From: Anammoximicrobium sp964486845
Lineage (GTDB): Bacteria; Planctomycetota; Planctomycetia; Pirellulales; Pirellulaceae
Direction: 5' to 3'
DNA length: 64,000 bases
NCBI GenBank assembly: GCA_964486845.1
Contig: CAZAQY010000007.1
Location: 1 to 64,000, forward strand
Position 1 is the stretch's first letter. Each line of letters begins with the position of its first letter. Below are positions 36,601-39,750 of this stretch, in pieces. Made by a program: the position numbers and the translations under genes. Below the pieces are notes generated by a model. The model searched no databases. It was not told the DNA's origin and saw nothing but the letters and a program-made list of their open reading frames with translations.

Positions 36601-39068
36601 GCGTTCTCGCGCCACAGCGTGATCGCGGTGTCCAGCAGACTCGATTGCAGCCGACGTTCCGCCATCGTCTCGATCGCCAAGTGGCCGAGCGCCTCCGGCT
36701 TGCTCGGATTCACGGGCAACTCGAAGCGGAACATGTCGATGTCTTTGCTCTCAGGGAAATACAGGTACCGTAGATGTACCAGGTCCTGATCGCTCATGAT
36801 CGTGGGCTCGATCGTGTTGTCAAAATCCAAATCCGCATCGCTGGCGCGGAGGGAACTCCCCGGAATATCCCCAATCGCACGCCCGGGCAGTTCCGGAGCA
36901 ACGGCCCAGCCGGCCGCGATGGTGGACGCATCTTCGGGGGTCTGCTGAATGTAGTCCTCCGTGCCCAGTCCGAGATACGACGTGATCTCGAGCAAAGCCG
37001 TCCGGAACCAGCTTCCGTTGAAGCGATCGTTCAGATTGACGTCCAGGGGCCTGAGCAACGGCTGGTCGGGATTGAACGCCAGCGAATCCCCCGACGCAAT
37101 GATCAAACCGTCCCGTTCCGTCTCGACAAATTCCACCCCAATCAGGTCGCTGAGAATTTGGAAGACCTCGCGTGCCCGGCGCTTCTGCGTTTCGGTAATG
37201 ACGTTGAACGCCGTTTGCCGATTCCCCCGCGCGTCGATGAGAAAGCCGATGTCCTGACGGAAGTTGTACTCCAGCCGCGTGATGCCGGAATCCCGGTCGG
37301 CCCCCTCGTCGGGGACGTGCTGAACCAGAGCGATGTCCCGATGCCCGGGTTCGTCGTTGCCCCCGGGCAACACGAGGTTGTAGACCTGGGGCTCGATCCG
37401 GCCGCGAACGATCAGGTCCCGCAGGTCCTGCTGGGTCGCCGACACTTCCAGCGTCCCCAAATCTGTGGCTGTATCATAGCTCGACCCCAGCCCCGTCAAG
37501 GTCACCGTGGAGTACTTGACCGGCGGGCTTGTTTCATCCGTGATCGGCGTCGTAATGAGTGTCCCTGCGTCCGCCGGAGCGACACGCGCCTGCACAAGTT
37601 TCCCGGCGCTGAAATGCTGGTTGATCGCGCCGGCCAACTGCTGCGCCGTGGTGGGGTGCTTCAGGTCCACGGTGATCACGTTTTCCAGCACGCTTACGCT
37701 GGGCGAGCTGCCGGCGCCGTGCTCGCGCTCGAACATGGCGTCCGAAAGCTGGTAGACGTCGATCCGAACCGCCTTGCCCCAGCTCTCTGACAAGCCGAGC
37801 ATCTCAATGGGCACGCCCAGGTAGTTGCCCGTGCCCTTGGTCTCGGGTGTGACCGTGACGGGAGCCAGCGGGAGCGACTCGTTGGTGCCGATCCGTAAAC
37901 GAAAGGTGCCGGCGGCGCCTTGCGGGTTCACCAGCGTCGCCAGATCCGACGCGAACGTCAGCAGCGCCATGTCCTTGTCCGCGCTGTACTCCACGCCGAT
38001 CGGCTTGAACGTTATGTCATCCGTGTTTTCCAGTGTGTCGTTGGTGTAGATCAGCTTGTAGAAGTCCCGGTTCAGCGCGCTGGCCTGGTGCAAATCGTCA
38101 TTGTTGAAATAGACGGCGATCTTGTTCCGTTCCTGCACCAGGCTGCCATTGGCCAACTTCACGATGGGTTGCGGAACCACGGCGACAATCTGAGGCGCCA
38201 AGTCCAATTCGAATACCAACGTTGAGTTCTTGCCGTCCAGATAGCGTTCGCCGTTAACGTTCTTCAGCGGCGTGGCGCCCGTGCCAAAGACGTCGATCCG
38301 GTAGACGTCGTCCGGCGGCTGGCCCGCGAAGCGAAAGACAACCTCATTCCGTGCCGGCTCGGCGTTCACGCCGATGTAACCGGGCTGGACGACGATGTCG
38401 TTGGCTCCCGTCAGGACCAGGGAGCTATTGGCCGGGGCCGTGGCCGCAATATTCACGGAACCGGAACCACGCGCAATCCGCGCCGTGATCAAGTTGGTGG
38501 CCTCGATGCTGTTTCGCAGGGCCTCCACCAAATTCTGAGCTGTCGTTTGGTTGTTCTTGTTGATGTTCAGACTGACGTTGATGGTGCGTCCAATGACACT
38601 GATGCCCGGCAGACCGGGTCCGCCGAAGTCGCTCTTGGTGATCGACAAAGTGATCCCATTCTGATCCTGTCCGAGTCGAACGGCAGAAAACTCGATCGAC
38701 ACCCCGTTGATGCCCGTGCCAAAATCGCTGGAAACTGTAGCCGGCGCAAAGACTCCGTCCAGATTGCTGCGCGTGATCTGAATGCCTCCGGGCGCCGTAC
38801 TGCTGCCCAACGACGCCGGGTCGATCTGCTGAAGCTGATCAAACCGGAATGTCAGGTCGGACGGCGCCACGTGACGGATGTCGCCCGTCTGCAGCAAGCC
38901 ACCGTCGTTCGGCTGAATTCCGATCAGCTTGGCGCCAGCCAACAGCTGACGTTCCTCAAGCCGCTCGATCTGCATGTGCCGATTCGGTTTGCGATGATTG
39001 GACGAGAGCAATTCCTGCCGGTTCTTTCGTTTCCTGGACAGCAACCTTCGCGATCGACGGATGGCCAT
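12660..39068 (-). CDS. Giant secreted multidomain protein (about 8,800 aa)
   Basis: One uninterrupted frame encodes 8,802 residues, roughly 0.9 MDa. I chose the ATG at 39068 (AGGGG seven bases upstream), giving a basic N-terminus followed by LEERQLLA at 37-44, the planctomycetal surface-protein signature. Approximate order: strand-rich N-terminal region; a zincin-like segment near 690 whose active-site motif is degenerate (ALLEITSYLGLG instead of HExxH); pre-peptidase-type domains at 760-890, 1990-2030, 2290-2400 and 5940-6080; parallel beta-helix stretches around 1020-1880, with interspersed fibronectin-like pieces; about 28 FEFD modules between 2700 and 7880; a VWA-like domain at 6218-6420 with Ala in place of the first MIDAS Asp (IATSPS); a GEVED domain at about 7570-7960; six cadherin-like repeats at 7958-8600; a dockerin at 8608-8676; and a 125-residue tail. 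The likely role is adhesion, envelope structure or carbohydrate binding, which is inference. No peptidase or glycosidase active site is intact that I can see. It is followed by the convergent ptsI pseudogene. Confidence 0.93.
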   Translation of the reverse strand: MAIRRSRRLLSRKRKNRQELLSSNHRKPNRHMQIERLEERQLLAGAKLIGIQPNDGGLLQTGDIRHVAPSDLTFRFDQLQQIDPASLGSSTAPGGIQITRSNLDGVFAPATVSSDFGTGINGVSIEFSAVRLGQDQNGITLSITKSDFGGPGLPGISVIGRTINVSLNINKNNQTTAQNLVEALRNSIEATNLITARIARGSGSVNIAATAPANSSLVLTGANDIVVQPGYIGVNAEPARNEVVFRFAGQPPDDVYRIDVFGTGATPLKNVNGERYLDGKNSTLVFELDLAPQIVAVVPQPIVKLANGSLVQERNKIAVYFNNDDLHQASALNRDFYKLIYTNDTLENTDDITFKPIGVEYSADKDMALLTFASDLATLVNPQGAAGTFRLRIGTNESLPLAPVTVTPETKGTGNYLGVPIEMLGLSESWGKAVRIDVYQLSDAMFEREHGAGSSPSVSVLENVITVDLKHPTTAQQLAGAINQHFSAGKLVQARVAPADAGTLITTPITDETSPPVKYSTVTLTGLGSSYDTATDLGTLEVSATQQDLRDLIVRGRIEPQVYNLVLPGGNDEPGHRDIALVQHVPDEGADRDSGITRLEYNFRQDIGFLIDARGNRQTAFNVITETQKRRAREVFQILSDLIGVEFVETERDGLIIASGDSLAFNPDQPLLRPLDVNLNDRFNGSWFRTALLEITSYLGLGTEDYIQQTPEDASTIAAGWAVAPELPGRAIGDIPGSSLRASDADLDFDNTIEPTIMSDQDLVHLRYLYFPESKDIDMFRFELPVNPSKPEALGHLAIETMAERRLQSSLLDTAITLWRENADGTRELLARNDNYFGRDSYLELDLAPGTYYVGVSASGNEEYDPAIEDSGFGGTTQGEYELRLTYRPDVKEAIADIDNPNDPSGPTFLDGDGDGVPGGVYNFWFKTAPALLSGTPTSAAETIFVDKSYAPATGSGSGTLSAPYNNLATALSKAGPGDIVRVVGNPGRDANWATLADNKAYQIGFNSLGAPLPDGPTLEVPRGVTVMVDAGAIFQMRRARIGVGSSAVGIDRSGGAFQVLGTPILLTDSNANGGLDLGDAVVQSGSGAKAAGSVYFTSYNDQDVGLDTNPYVTSPAAGDWGGIEFRNDVDRSQGAFLYEEEGIFLNYMNYADIRYGGGTVLINSVPRTINPIHLTDARPTLTYNRIYRSADAAISASPDSFEETNFHSPRHQRIPFTSDYQRIGPEIHHNQLVDNSVNGLFVRIGTQAGSTAQKLTVSGRWDDADIVHIMSENLAIASQPGGALERVTAPAVALVVMTPATGGSLNPGLTPVEYSYRLVYVDRFGYESPASVNMAVTLTGTGRAVQFTQLPPAPSGYVARRLYRSENQGPYALVAELNRLDATYKDVGKTRGQFLDLPPVTGVVLSSNPSGSLLPGTYRYRITYVDSLGQDSRASDATAAIAITGNPTEFGTPGDGIVTLDNLPLAAPAQGFVGRRIYRSVDLGDGNGYSEYQLIAELDDTLSTGGYSPLTQFDDDGSYGPADDPRYREIPQNAVLDNVVLHGRPDARLMIDPSVVVKLDGARFELEMGAQMIAEGSDGREMIFTSISDDRYGAGGNFDTGNDGAIITGTSNDPAAGNWGGIYVGHLSNLSIDHAVFAYGGGVTRVEGTFTGFNVVEVHDHAEARVANSIFEFNGPGQGGQGELDRFGRGFNEPGVVFVRQAQPVIYNNIFRNNPDADRTNTPSNPNVAVPAISINVNALNYVLKRDTGRTTGAIDRVGGYRDNQGPLILANRLDNNEINGMVVRGQTLTTQSVWDDTDIVHVLLDTVYVPDFHTFGGLVLASNATESLVVKMLDNNQNDTKKIGFVATGIPHEIDDRIGGIIQILGQPGSPVVLTSLRDDRHSAGVRLDGSPQNDTNADGDFRDPTNYPNAQAPQPGDWNSVLLDRFSHDRNVETLYEQEARDVNSPGPNGSPDGAELLGILAPSEYAADENRRLGFTIKGFLADQRDLDVYSVKAIPGTEVWIDIDRTTHALDAVIELLDSDGKVLARSISSPSELSNPNNFLEPQDRTADNLTERELADPSLLWGAARLMLKTPQIPQQDLYTTNPRDPGLRVVLPGVPNPEDPERPLTYHIRVLSNGPTFLADEDAELTFHDNGAQPDTITVTNGNFRNAGFARGQGLVISGTLHNDGVYTITGLADDQTLTLAAADRLQPETAPAGARLTAPLTAGAYQLQVRLREVDEIGGSTVRYATIAYATNGIEVRGQPSHSPLSGESGESASANDSTATAQGVGNLLNSDRGTISVAGNLTGTDVDFYEFNINYLDPDAIGLFSTIFDVDYANGLGDRPDVSIHVYDSAGRLILTARDGNIAEDRPATPGSADIDDLSRGTVGASDPFLGVVNLPTGTYQVAISSDRRMPSDLDQFVRAIATNPDIRLEPVETIRRIAEDHIEVGNTSTADPPQVSLLFGDQAEVAYHLGDVTLYLYRAPNPLVTNLSELVTIDPFTGALETNVGSLGGGAVTVETGDIAMHPNGWLYSYRQALVDAQSGNFLHVNPGDATFAGQILDDGIVTYARDPVSGITYRTDDGIQFNALTFYKAAAGSQLDTVGLAVGERGLADSPQALPGVEIANNILYQFDGRQSSPTFGQAHSGSGIDRTGSATDPLYLGAGTQIRERGEILTSPRIEAVYASGGGITRVSDDDRLVPPPGKANALDIRDGQTFTVVDGANQTTFEFDTGPEVIQTIDVAGANSIRDGNFFQLDNTVFQIDTGSTIVIDLWPATSDSVTISDGAFAWTFLFDRTLPLPADSAANRYNWLWAGVDRLAAASNLALEINSVSAVAGNRFNVTAFASGNRVTLVGDVASVVDLVTTTPMTQRVRVEGTGGYAPILQGVDFSQITDGDDFSLTYLNTRYEFEFDKGYTLETPVRYAIQVPPIGGRGVIDGDTFTISNLVTGQSRTFEMDLNGITTPGNHPIAYLATDRSDQLATKILVEVQKYAAPSLLNLAPTVQTGGVVHLGTINRTRVVVPTDSRLTVLGDDDEGIVDGDTFTISDGRGRTRVFEMTTDTTLTDPVNNIPVFFQQSYTHDEIANAIANAIDQQALFAYPVRNLGDGIIHLGGDDGVPVGSFRHSVTSGTPHITPRGRPGLDNPAAVPPAILIDLTDTRNTFDAAQVVTQMSAAITGTLSRINPLFPIFTTQVVNDRLVVNADSPLVFTPGSSRILDVTRHGLGFALISNIEEAYDRWYNGGVALAATYNMPTDYTLNVAYPLGPNDARGRNMSDHIIATKIASVVGAQVEYRIGGAGGFIDRLTFPDAVTADFSGMNRLGAPEIWRQVTTSVHGVARGNIRIPLRADDWPVDHTVDVNFDGTPDSTQIGLANKIANAINQTLNPLGIQATARGKYVRLNRGSITNSSSLIVKGEGPGGEVRGLATLNGVLYAVSDEGGLYRVDDPLDQSGEIGDVSTAYIRSSRDDLLGIRFSGLAAGPANVENGRYADMLFATDAAGTLYAFDTSGEAQPVFVNGATSVSTGLHPSEVRGLAFSTLDENLFHRTGTLPSLNYADAMDERILPNVVEGQTILVDKRQLDPGHEGSDVGTSSLHFGRGNVNGAPRTYDFPGGAYGTIVSNEFSLKGYSAADRPVLYFSYYLDTENDSSNPNDPLVPNSAMMRDAFRVYVADNNGDWQLLVTNNSYTGAAVPPATVGNELLDLGKSHVPTTPDDKVQYFDVQEAFDVRDWRQVRVPLDQYAGRTNLRLRIDFSTAGDFNVGDVNTTGFELRAVAGLFIDDGETVQIGQRTLEFDSGLTIVAPTGAALARMIGEEMTITDALDGSATLRFVDNLFTDSEIIVTDGSQLRDGDVFYVSDGVSTQAFEYDSGYILHVPAAGGAAIADQETFLVDLDGDGENLPLAFEFDKDGELIDIDDEPGPDATPINIADNLTILTPANGSLISDGEMMSLSNGITTYVFEFDKDGVRLSPRNLLINVANNRTILLPAAGGGVGGVRDGNTFRIDPDGFGRGVAAEVFEFDNNGVAGSGSNVISFDHFTTQDQLADRVAAAIRARAGALKLNAKNAGGGVVVLDKSTILHAVDTSAAVNVSNSFQPPTQGELAERIIAALDAADGQTDGWVKFAPTDPVDLHLRLHEVADAEVQGGVIVLDGTRPEHSLGTASGSLGVNQTRTPRDAEDIASFIAEEINAQIKANFPGSQLRAAVLEGGLVAILDAAGGVDHTVDVAAAPSLTLSGVPGVADGNLAVPFFPTDTLDEIVHGGPPVVVESQPPLEAGARPGLLQAISGSGLNVVASQRAFPDENVVVLEGTAGLAATFAAGISPFQPRNVVPIFVSDKQTANDVAERIALAIRQAVARGDLAPMVAPHLNGNLGYENPSIPPGAVRTNLVNVSGVKGITLSSGGASPIVIRGVYGLNDPNALDRALVTINTDMDRVGVADSLDSVLESWLHNPTIITENGLHYHDEDSFVLEDGVNAAATYEFDSGYVVAVPIGGGVVADGGIEDGDYFTLTDSSGLISATFEFDKDNSLIHLASEAVAISITDLDNALSVARAVVAAVQSHPLRSSLNMTPAVLTGNRVQIGGSRGSTLAISPGSTLTQSVRYVLEVPPSGGSAFRDGAAFSLTDGAATARFEFDKVRGLLPTPVGEVSWPVSISDSDDREAVIGAVMTAVANHPLSSQLGLETRRLSGGRVAVFGGPGVTLSSQAYTFLTEPDGQPGVSPAVTLQLPETLSMQLPDPLMIHVPDGGIVDGETFILGDGSLARTFEFEDIAFANGVGFDQAIGILNVPNIAIAFSNADGPEAIGRAILQAINQSSLFVSPTMLGGAGNIDLGGGANSSLTLSSPAAMFRTGRLSLQTPADDPLGTPNRKTSGQKILENNTATTERFTIDTPTTTFVFEFDSDGVLGPTPSSPGKPLQHIRISFQRTDSRDQLADRILAVLQNVPGLGMAPVKSTGPVRVHLGAIAYDSNPATQVTLDTSRTHLSQTGQTDVLADGYQFVITNGWTSLRDPSLPPLQLRVPAAGGGSGGVTDGEWFQISVCQGDDVTHCQAAGTPGYVTRYVFELDSDGVISTSPSATETEEIKPIGISFLPEDSRGRVANRIRDAVDSVVAGMTPVTRSNGVVDLVVDAGVNSANYTLTFPVTITFEFDLDGQVATGAAAVSVFSGSTPQQIAGEIVHQINRTSLGLSAQYLGDGKIHVGGTATHRLDTASAPGLTQSGQGGPIPDGQAFYATEGAETVRFEYDKDGVVTPGSIPIQLWSQKIQALPGNQYVEGQQLSFFDPAGGGWVTVTFDNVRTTTIAGPNPIAFDPVAPTPAAVMAQRIFNALNHVFADPPDSTSRLTATLGNFNTVIVRAGAGDFDMLPRDALATATVDHLSPGVSGLFIYPAVLSNGLIDLGGTDENDALTLTTSLEMDPASAPLQLRVPALGGGAGGVIDQEIFTITNSQTGTDYVFEFDNDGAVRAGNFRVTFQTTSLTARRGDQYTEGEQLSFYDAGKLVAFTFDNVRTPQIPGPNPILFDPGDLTATPRQNPTPAREMAQRIAAAIRGASWLTVTVNPKQPERLVVGGADQNSIAIQVAQTVRNFVPGLQPVNLGDGVVTLGGDPSVFAVQFEPTVLVATGERGGQTPRIPVRFSPSFDFTAHDVASAMVASINSTLNLEIQASSGARGTANQRRVELNHASGFPWEIQFQSNVGAALRLETPTDIVKQDEDLIRIIGHEVVDAGPLGFEDVLPDAANAPNPTAYLPGDAMGGFESATRGQRNRFEGVYLDDFIIGFAERGERTNNADPDTSSTFVDRPDGTGRIEGAYQLEIRRGSDLTNETVPVSVDTNDRLAAGVTLVVQRGLDIANRQTFRISDGVRHVDFEYLDTTIPNNPPAPGVIGIPFTPADPDDLIARRIRDAVNGPDVQAVLDVTASLSDGTLTGRGSPMYSTSNRVNLFGPVTLQVHATDVPETNDTFAGATKTQIFGINSPAYLGRAMIGDNANFPLRPGFDVDLFEVALSAGETLRVDVDAHEIGSPLDAILRIFDRDGNELAISDNDAAPGEFLRLDPFLEFTPVVAGTYYVGVSGKDNRSYDPRIEGSGSEGNTGFYQIEITFGASTGSDFVLYDRQGDSNLFRDQGQILIHGNTITNSARYGIDVAPGARDGQDGDIPHAGPVRNTPKLNTGNLVPGVVIANNILAYNGDPATGQGGGIRFAGEVNPPGGQVGPVPFGRIVNNTIYGGIAPNATAAPVEIVFMIATSPSLAQDIVELRRQLPTFDAQMRAANVDAQYGLVTFPGANSNSAPKQIQDLVPFSTFVAAGSPFNSFPVAGATEYGSQAVLEALNAFDPTTTFSFNRPGAQVITIMVTDEDDDSLTSDFTAALTALRSASARFFGITLDPDAPYAGNTAQTYDQFARQTGGALFDINAFRQSPTTFFNVFSQTVASTLAGGLGAGISIEDNASPTVLNNIAAGLAAGISVDASSEAAGTVVGGTLYQGNQTDLNAVQITEDFALHLAAADPLFRDVTSGHFYLARLSPAIDSSIGSLLDRFDLQQVRNLLGIADSPILAPATDLTGQQRVDDPEVETPAGFGEFVFVDRGAVDRSDFVGPTATAVSPRDNDADGLDKNPAPTALEFGTSAAYSSFRIRLVDGVPPADAQHGSGLEDATVVSSNVILKRDGVPLVDGIDYAFSYNSTSDTIVLTPLSGIWEPNRVYTVELNNTDHFRVVAEPGTELLDGASFEILDKKGQVATFEIDSGYTLSVPQTLTLTVPSAGGSLGGIADGASFTVRRSIPGIPTQTKVFEFDSNGVWADNNRDGTPDNILVKFTGTDTPDQIADAMVAALKSANIGLSPKSVGGGVVHLGSTSAHTVDVSRAPTLRRSGQSQGILDGQFFVVDDGSKIVTFEFDDNKQWVDLDGDGNPDNWVIDFSASDTNVEIAEKIATQIELAQLGLAPVPLADGRVHLGGTAFVHIVNVANSSLTLADSVVPGVPAQPGVRSAFGLRIPTRAGVLRLVDDGSGMPWVQDRDMFTIGDGTRNVTFELDDLDARVGAGLTTAPNIVVAFHSSRWGLRIPTNADGSPRLAADASGLPYLADGQTFKLSDGTRQVTFEFDDTARSPGTALGNKAVPYSSGTSTTPASTTPEIAAAIVAAIRSTTLQGLDPVSPGGDIVLLGEPVAETSKYTADVSRTSLKTVGRPGLDPRSPDHLADQIVAAIRTAPLSGLKPVNAGLGVVLLGEPTDGTSRHALSATVPPPSPTVPARTPGLSVLGTAGTPAAVPVPVRMYTKYSNSERYLVNVSGSMRLLDAYGQPISSPQPAPTVVQFQQPLTLVLTLSDKLKLSDGATFTVTNDGRSAKFEYDSDGVYAIDAVPIAFGAADTVDEIAAATVQVVAQESETRALGLWPRSLGSGRVHLGGDALVASGSALSVAGQANPIMDGDLLTIDVPTRAGQIVSYTFEFENCQLKNGVVDGHIPVLFDDRTSQEGFVEAVVAAALNAGVEISMTDQGGGKLAFLLPELFLYDGTQVAVSLIRAIQSSSLAVTPLPAGGDVVLIQEALQVTELNPVFVSNERRLGIKDRADNPLKANLLSGDTQMTIIIGNVNMDFGDSPQTEGGHYPTELGLNGAVHVITDNPLTLGRRVDAERDGQVSQEGTANRDDNQDALDRTDFRVAIPPNVNVQLLSPSVMQFPQPQTLLVCGVQDGAIFTVTNNNQTATFEFDSNGVWWDADLDGVPDAAVIQFSGSDSFDQIGEKTASAVAAESERLSLGLQPRNLGGGAVHLGGDAMSIRPGYGLTEAGEANPILDRDTFTIDVTYTSNGQVTRTMTYVFEFEDRRLDNGVTRGNIPLVFDGSTTQEGFVRAVQSAVLGARLGIAATAQGNGQLELSTDDEDGVEIGKFNLNSVTEVVITASAEGLLDAWIDFNIDGDFDDPGEQIFASQQLRAGPNAFEVVPTAELVEGWTIGRFRISSLGGLRPTGLAPDGEVEDHVVEIQAGVPPVAVNDTYSSDEDEKGTTLLSSVLANDVPSTLGAVLTVASYQMATVLGARVSMNPNGTFYYDASPATALQALDVGQFRTDTFTYRATDGNVLSNRATVTVTVQGRNDPPAAVNDTTTTNQDTRANIYVLANDTDPERHELELVSLAPADTGTVGTVTIKTDANGQAYAEYDPAGNFAYLNIGERTTDTFTYQVSDGHGGVSTGTVTVTIEGLNDPPQAVTDVWTAQNPIARTNEASPVVIPVLANDSDPERTRLTVTSVQAVGTKGLVSVNNLGTFNNTVTYHPNGKFESLGVGQTATDTFRYVVKDEDGYTAVGTVTVTIDGLNDAPTAVADTGARVPRNGTVVINVLINDRDIDGDALQVTSVGLAGTKGRVSINADSTVTYDPNGAFNSLRIGQEAKDYFTYTISDGHGGTATAAVTVTVFGASDPPVASDDSVTTTEDESVTIDVLFNDTDDFGPKIVVAVDDTGLLGSVVINPPNTANNQIIYSPDGQFDALKAGQTVTEKFTYTVSDGVGSSVATVTVTIQGVNDAPIANIDPNGYTVVRGSVLNANDVNGTVNGPGDDSVLVNDTDAEGDALRARLVTGPQYAASGGFTLNANGTFTYRHNGGISTLDTFSYQALDEHGAVSQQIVTVVISIVDKPASDWQNPILRWDVNNDGYVSPIDALLLINYINSHPGNPALPVPRPVGAPFYDVNGNGSAEPGDVLLVVNEINRLNSPAGGEGEGWAGLAAITAGSFVSEPILVPERPAASPAWGASLATGPRLDQPGEAARLDDGESTAVFPPAVPEPRLRRDAERDTIRIDRFGLEDVLDSIAADIGDSFADATPWDDILAEISQ
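13040..13245 (-). other. Dockerin type I domain in the giant protein
   Basis: Two calcium-binding repeats are visible: DVNNDGYVSPIDALLLINYI and, after a linker, DVNGNGSAEPGDVLLVVNEI. This is the duplicated F-hand layout of dockerins. In planctomycetes such domains sit near the C-terminus of large exported proteins. No cohesin is visible in the window. Confidence 0.9.
13270..15195 (-). repeat. Six tandem cadherin-like/VCBS repeats in the giant protein
   Basis: Repeats of about 105 residues each have the pattern NDPPxAVxDxxTTxxxxxxxIxVLxNDxD, then TFTYxxxDGxGxxxxxTVTVTIxGxND. These are Ig-like folds common in adhesins. The copies are clearly diverged, so they are not a recent amplification. 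Confidence 0.9.
15440..31030 (-). repeat. Array of about 28 FEFD modules in the giant protein
   Basis: A recurring unit of roughly 90-130 residues reads: DGxxFxxxDG, a strand ending FEFDxDG, a strand with xIxF, a helix with DxxAxxIxxAIxxxxLxL, then GxVxLGG and a short hydrophobic end. I counted about 28 copies of the FE(F/Y/L/M)(D/E) strand. The block is interrupted at about 19.2-22.1 kb by beta-helix, VWA and pre-peptidase segments. I do not know a named family for this unit. Confidence 0.8.
19810..20415 (-). other. VWA-like domain with degenerate metal site in the giant protein
   Basis: A Rossmann-like order of strands and helices (VEIVFMIATSPSLAQDI, QYGLVTFPG, TEYGSQAVLEAL, AQVITIMVTDEDDD) matches a von Willebrand A domain. 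The MIDAS motif DxSxS reads ATSPS, so the first Asp is Ala. The domain sits inside a beta-helix stretch (NNTIYGG before, EDNASPTVLNNIA after). Confidence 0.75.
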
Positions 39069-39750
39069 GAACCAACCCCTTGTGTGACCCGCTTGTTGAG
39101 GATCAAGTGTCTTTGTTTTCGAGCGCCACTGACCGACGTACCGCCAGCGCAGTATGGCGGCCAATAACAGCAGCATCGGCTGCTAGCGTTAAGTAAATAT
39201 AGGCAATATAGAAAGACTGGATCGACAGCTTCAGCAAGCACGGCGTAATAAGCGGATTATAATCTCCGACTATTCCAGTTCAATTAACACGTAACCCATT
39301 GAAAATGTCGGATTTTGTCGTTTTTAACGCGTTTTCTAGCGACAACGATCGTGACAAACCAGGAACCACAGCTAAACCGCTCGACGAAAGTCCCCCCAAC
39401 GCACCCGCCTTTGACGCAGATCCGGCATGGTCGGTTCCCAGCAGCCCATCGAGTCGGGATCGCGGAGACCGACTGCAGGTCGAGAAGTGCCTGCTCTCCC
39501 CTTGCCCTGACCAACTGGCCATCTCGCCTGTGATTTGGGGCAACATCGGGATTCGCTTGAATGCGCCGTTTTCGACTGGACGCTCTAAAGACAAGCGTGT
39601 ATCCAGGATACCACAACATCAGACATGCTCACCTTCTTGTTCTAAGCAAGACCTTTCCGCCGACACCATGCGGATACGCATAAAAGCCCCTTGCTGTGTC
39701 TCCCGGACCACCGGACACGCGCCGCGCTCGATGGCCACGGACCACTTCCT
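39069..39750. other. Intergenic region upstream of the giant gene
   Basis: This stretch of 682 bases has no supported gene. The open frames on either strand (for example 39299-39811 plus and 39284-39619 minus) lack domains and normal amino-acid patterns. An AT-rich block at about 39185-39340 contrasts with the GC-rich surroundings and contains a sigma70-type promoter reading toward the giant gene, listed separately. Confidence 0.6.
39256..39283 (-). promoter_or_regulatory. Candidate sigma70 promoter of the giant gene
   Basis: On the minus strand, TTGAAC (39278-39283) and a perfect TATAAT (39256-39261) are separated by 16 bases, within an AT-rich block 188 bases upstream of the chosen ATG. 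It would give a leader of about 180 bases. Confidence 0.45.
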
